64,000 nt of DNA, taken from Gnetum montanum. Taxonomy: Eukaryota > Streptophyta > Gnetopsida > Gnetales > Gnetaceae. Location: the NCBI GenBank assembly GCA_015680685.1, contig MNCI01011044.1:534096-598095 (forward strand), read 5' to 3'. The position numbers and the translations under genes are program-made. The notes beneath the pieces are model-generated. The model did no database searches. It saw only the letters and a program-made list of their open reading frames with translations, and was not told the DNA's origin. Positions 60,648 through 64,000 of the stretch are shown here, in pieces; position 1 is the first letter of the stretch, and each line of letters begins with the position of its first letter.

Positions 60648-61187
60648 TGTTAAAGTCAAATTTATGAGTGTCACAATACACAGCAACGATATCATATCAA
60701 CAGTGCTATTAATATAATTTCATAATCTATGTTATGTCATCATTGATATGATGTCTTGAGACGTGTGCAGTGCTATAAATACTAGTACTTGGATGCACAA
60801 TCAACAACTTTCCATTAGCACACTTTGGAAAACTCTTGAAGTTTTATTTCTTAGACTCAGTGATGGCGTGAATGCTCATGGTGTGATGTTTAGTAGTTGA
60901 ACAACATCCTTATTCATGTGAATGGTACTTGGATGTAGTTCATGAATGAAAATAAAAATCAAGATTGCTTTCCATCATTACAACATCCACATATTTTTAT
61001 TTTCTTACTTAGCATAATTTTTATGTTTTCTTAGCTTAACAATTTACTTTTCAAAGCACTTTCTTTTACACATCATTAGTAAGTGGAATGGATACAAATG
61101 GTTTCAATCACTAAGTGTGGCTATCTGATAATCTAGTAGTGGTGTTACTTGGTTCTCCTAGTAGTAATTCCACTTGGTGATCCCAAC
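60648..61187 (+). repeat. Probable 3' LTR of the plus-strand Athila-like element
   Basis: TTGGGGCA is followed by TGTTAAAGTC, a typical LTR start. A clear TATA box (GCTATAAATACT) lies 125 bp inside. An A-rich AATAAA-type signal (GAATGAAAATAAAAATC) is at about 60.95 kb, and CTTGGTGATCCCAACA near 61,187 would make a usual CA end. There is no second copy for comparison, so both edges are provisional. Confidence 0.5.
60773..60782 (+). promoter_or_regulatory. TATA box of the LTR promoter
   Basis: CTATAAATAC, close to the plant consensus, with an ACAATCAACAAC stretch about 25-35 bases downstream as a likely start region. Confidence 0.6.
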
Positions 61188-61189
61188 AA

Positions 61190-62240
61190 TGGCTACACAA
61201 GTCTAAGGCAGTTACGATAGAGTAGGACTTGATGTCCATTGCATTAAGCTAAGATAGGTTTATGTTTTATTAGTTAACTAGACTTAGAACTTATTCAATC
61301 ATGTTTACTTAAGCACTTAAGAGCCTCTAAACATCAATTAATCATACACCTCACTATGAGCTAAACCATACACTTGAACTTCACTAGCTCAAGTTGGTAA
61401 GATAACAATTATGAACTTACCATCAACCTTAGCATAATAATATTATCCATTTGTGGATTATGATCTAGTCACATGTGAGCTCTTGTGACTTTTATGGTAG
61501 AGTGGTGGATGCTTTACTGCTCATCATATAGGTTCTATTCATTGATAAACATAAGAAAGTAAAGTTACTTATAAGAGTTGACATTGATATTTAACTAGTA
61601 AGGACCATTAGCAAGAAGTTGGTATGGAAATCTACACTTGTTATAAAAGAATGAAGTCTTCTATTCTAATTACCTTCTCCTTAGGATTGGAAAAATTAAG
61701 CTTGATAATTCTTATCCTATTTACCAAGTCTAGCATCACATTATAACAAAATTATGAGTTGTAATTTTTCCCACATATCACTTTGATAATGTTAATTTTC
61801 TAAAAATGTATTATTGTAGTCTTTCAAAATTATGTAAAATCAACTTATTTTTTAGATCCCAAAACCATATTCAATGCATATTATTCATTTGTATGGTTCT
61901 AATGATGCTAGTTTCATCTCAATTAGACTTATGGGCTAGAGCTATCAAGGTTTGAATTTTCTTGTAAAATGCACTTACTTATATTAGAATTTTAAAATTT
62001 TATAAAGTTAAAAATATAATTAACTCTAAATTATTAGATCTTGAAATTGAACTTAAGCTCTCTAAATTAACAAAATAAACACTTAAGACTCCTCGCACTA
62101 ATCATCTAAGAAAGCTCTAAGATATATTTCAATAGGAAGATTATATATATTTTATACAACTACATATTTAAAAGTTTACTTAAAAACATTTTAGATATTA
62201 GAGGTTTGAAACTACTAAACCAGCCACTAGCATTGCATCA
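61190..62240. other. No recognised feature
   Basis: AT-rich. No reading frame or repeat of note. Confidence 0.5.
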
Positions 62241-62244
62241 TAAT

Positions 62245-62560
62245 TACAAGCAATGAGTGTTGCATTGTGGTAGGGCTAAAAGGTATGGACACACTACATC
62301 ATAGCCATGGATTGTGCAAGACAATGTAGGCCTAGCTTATCATAATATGGTAGGGTCGTAAGGCCCAACCACACAACACAAATCCTATCACACCATCTTG
62401 TAGTAGGACCACATGGCCCAATCACACTACATTGCAACTAGGGATCACACAACATAGTGTAGGTCCTACCATACTATAATGTAGTGGGACCATAAGGTCT
62501 AGCTATGCTACTTTGCAATGAAGAGCTATGTCACATTATAGCAAGGAATTGAGATCCAAC
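62245..62560. repeat. About 80-bp tandem repeats, GC-richer than surroundings
   Basis: Units start with TGGTAGGGCTAAAAGG (62,271), TGGTAGGGTCGTAAGG (62,350), TAGTAGGACCACATGG (62,401) and TAGTGGGACCATAAGG (62,483). Each continues with an ACACTACATTGCAA-type block. Spacings are 79, 51 and 82 bp, so one unit carries a deletion. Confidence 0.75.
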
Positions 62561-64000
62561 CACACAAATTAATGTCCCATAGCATTTAGCACTATTATTC
62601 ATGCACCTTGTGGTCAAATGACCAACATCACATAACCATCATTTTAATTCCTCTCTAATCGCAATGTCATTGTCACTACTTGTTTCTCTTTTCCCCATCC
62701 TTACCTTCATTTATCTATCTCACTTGTCATACCACTTTGCTATTTGTTCCATGTGCATTCTCTAGCACATACATCAATGTCATTCCTTCTATCTTTTACC
62801 ATATCCTCTATTGTTATACTCTACCACTAATGTCATCTCTATTCATTACCACCTATGTTGGACACTATGAGTACCCAAGGTTCATATCAATCCACACATT
62901 GGAGATAGAGGTTTTGTACAAACTTGTAGTATTCATGAACATCGTAGGCCTAGATTGAAAAAAATTTAAATTCAAATAAACAAACATTATCAAATTTCAC
63001 CAATCTAGTGAAACAACTAAACTAGTAAAAATAAAAATAAAAATTATGCCTAAATTTTGAATTTCAAAAGTCCATAACTTTTAATTTTAGAATTTTTTTG
63101 AACAAAAATTATAGATTTACTAATAGGATTTGAAAAATAAATTTTTAATCCTCTTCATTGAACACTGTCGTAACAACCTTATGATTTAAATTTAGCATAA
63201 ATCAAGCATTTTATGTTCATTTCTTACATATAAATAATCATTCAAGTAGTTGATAATTTGCTATTTTTTTAAATCATACCTTAGTTGGCTTGTAACCTAG
63301 ACCATGTAATCATGCTTAATAATCTAATGGTTAGGACTAAAAAGAATAACATTTATTATCATCTTCAAGTTCAAGAGTAGGTAATTAGGTTATGCATATA
63401 GTTATACCTAGGCCTCTAATCCCTAGTTAATTATTAGTTACATTACCAAAGTTAGTACCCTAAGGAGGGTAGAATTATCACTAAGAGTCTAGGAAATGTA
63501 GTGAAACCATTATCAATCAAATGAACCAAATAATTAAATAATTACTTGGTAAACCATAATACAAGAAATATTTATACTAATCTAACTAATAACCAAATCA
63601 GTTGGTATACATTAATCATCATGAAGATTCATAACCTTTCCCCAACAAGGCATATGATATCTATTATAATAAACAAGCTAGGATAAAACTCAATCATAAA
63701 GATAACAACATATAAGGTGCTTACAAGGCTCCTAGCTAATGAAAGACAACATCCACTACATCCACATTTGTCTTAATTAGCACAAGTACTAATATCCATG
63801 TATCCTTACAAAATTACAAGACTTGAATGCTAATATCTTATGTCTATAATAAATCCTACCATGGAAATTTCTATACTAATTCCAACTTGATTTGAGAAAT
63901 TTTGGATATGAGGGTATCTACAAGAAAAAAGGTTTTTGTGATGGTTCTTCTTTCAAGCTATATAAGCTAACCTATTGTTGCAAACATAAGATAAATGATT
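62561..64000. other. No recognised gene
   Basis: A 92-codon frame at 62,680-62,958 is hydrophobic and low in complexity and was not recognised. The remainder shows no domain or repeat. Confidence 0.45.

Larger units (their letters stand above)
53640..61187 (+). mobile_element. Athila-like LTR retrotransposon, 5'-truncated
   Basis: Protease end (53.65-53.97 kb), RT (54.2-54.96 kb), RNase H (55.3-55.75 kb), integrase (55.88-57.04 kb), a 2.6 kb non-coding part, an extra ORF (59.7-60.45 kb), and a probable 3' LTR from 60,648. RT and RNase H are close relatives of the minus-strand element at 19-31 kb, but the LTR sequences are not alike, so they are different families. No 5' LTR or gag was found. 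Confidence 0.75.

Noticed and set aside
62680-62958. Membrane protein gene
   Set aside because: Hydrophobicity follows from T-rich codons; no start context, homologue or conserved motif was seen.

Overview
The window looks like nuclear DNA from a very large, repeat-filled plant genome, most likely a gymnosperm such as a conifer. This is an inference from four things: strong AT-richness, CpG that looks scarce, no intact gene in 64 kb, and several old, heavily mutated Ty3/gypsy LTR retrotransposons of plant lineages (Tat/Ogre-like, Athila-like and chromovirus-like). A giant angiosperm genome cannot be excluded. Nearly every coding trace is a pseudogene, broken by stop codons (many read as CAG/CAA/TGG changed to TAG/TAA/TGA) and by frameshifts.

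Layout. 1.8-3.7 kb (minus): a decayed MULE-type transposase with a SWIM-like zinc finger and probable introns. 3.77-7.43 kb (plus): a gypsy pol remnant in the order protease end, extra plant-type RNase H, reverse transcriptase (RT), gypsy RNase H, integrase. It is followed by a long 3' region, a polypurine tract at about 8.39 kb and a possible LTR with a TATA box near 10.22 kb. 11.35-15.52 kb: a tandem array of about 16 units of about 263 bp, each built from two related halves of about 131 bp, with a 70-N gap. 16.28-19.34 kb (plus): a chromovirus-like gag end, protease, RT, RNase H and integrase, cut off where the next element begins.

19.34-30.68 kb (minus): the best-delimited element, an Athila-like retrotransposon of about 11.3 kb. 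It has two diverged LTRs of about 1.2 kb, a decayed tRNA-Asp-type primer site, gag, protease, RT, RNase H, integrase and a 3 kb 3' region. 32.4-38.1 kb holds LTR-like repeats and degenerate tandem repeats. 39.1-45.8 kb (plus): a Tat-like gag plus protease with no recognisable RT or integrase after it, and a second copy of the gag N-terminus upstream. It lies between two related LTR-like blocks at 37.6 and 49.7 kb. 51.1-52.5 kb (minus): an unrecognised, apparently spliced gene, the most protein-like stretch in the window. 53.6-61.2 kb (plus): a second Athila-like pol, followed by an extra ORF after a 2.6 kb gap and a probable 3' LTR with a good TATA box at 60.77 kb. 61.2-64 kb: mostly featureless, with one tandem repeat at 62.25 kb.

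These parts do not form a working pathway. They record successive, partly nested insertions followed by long decay. The most unusual items are the RNase H upstream of RT, the dimeric satellite array, the gag-protease-only element, and the two unrecognised coding traces at 51-52.5 and 59.7-60.4 kb.
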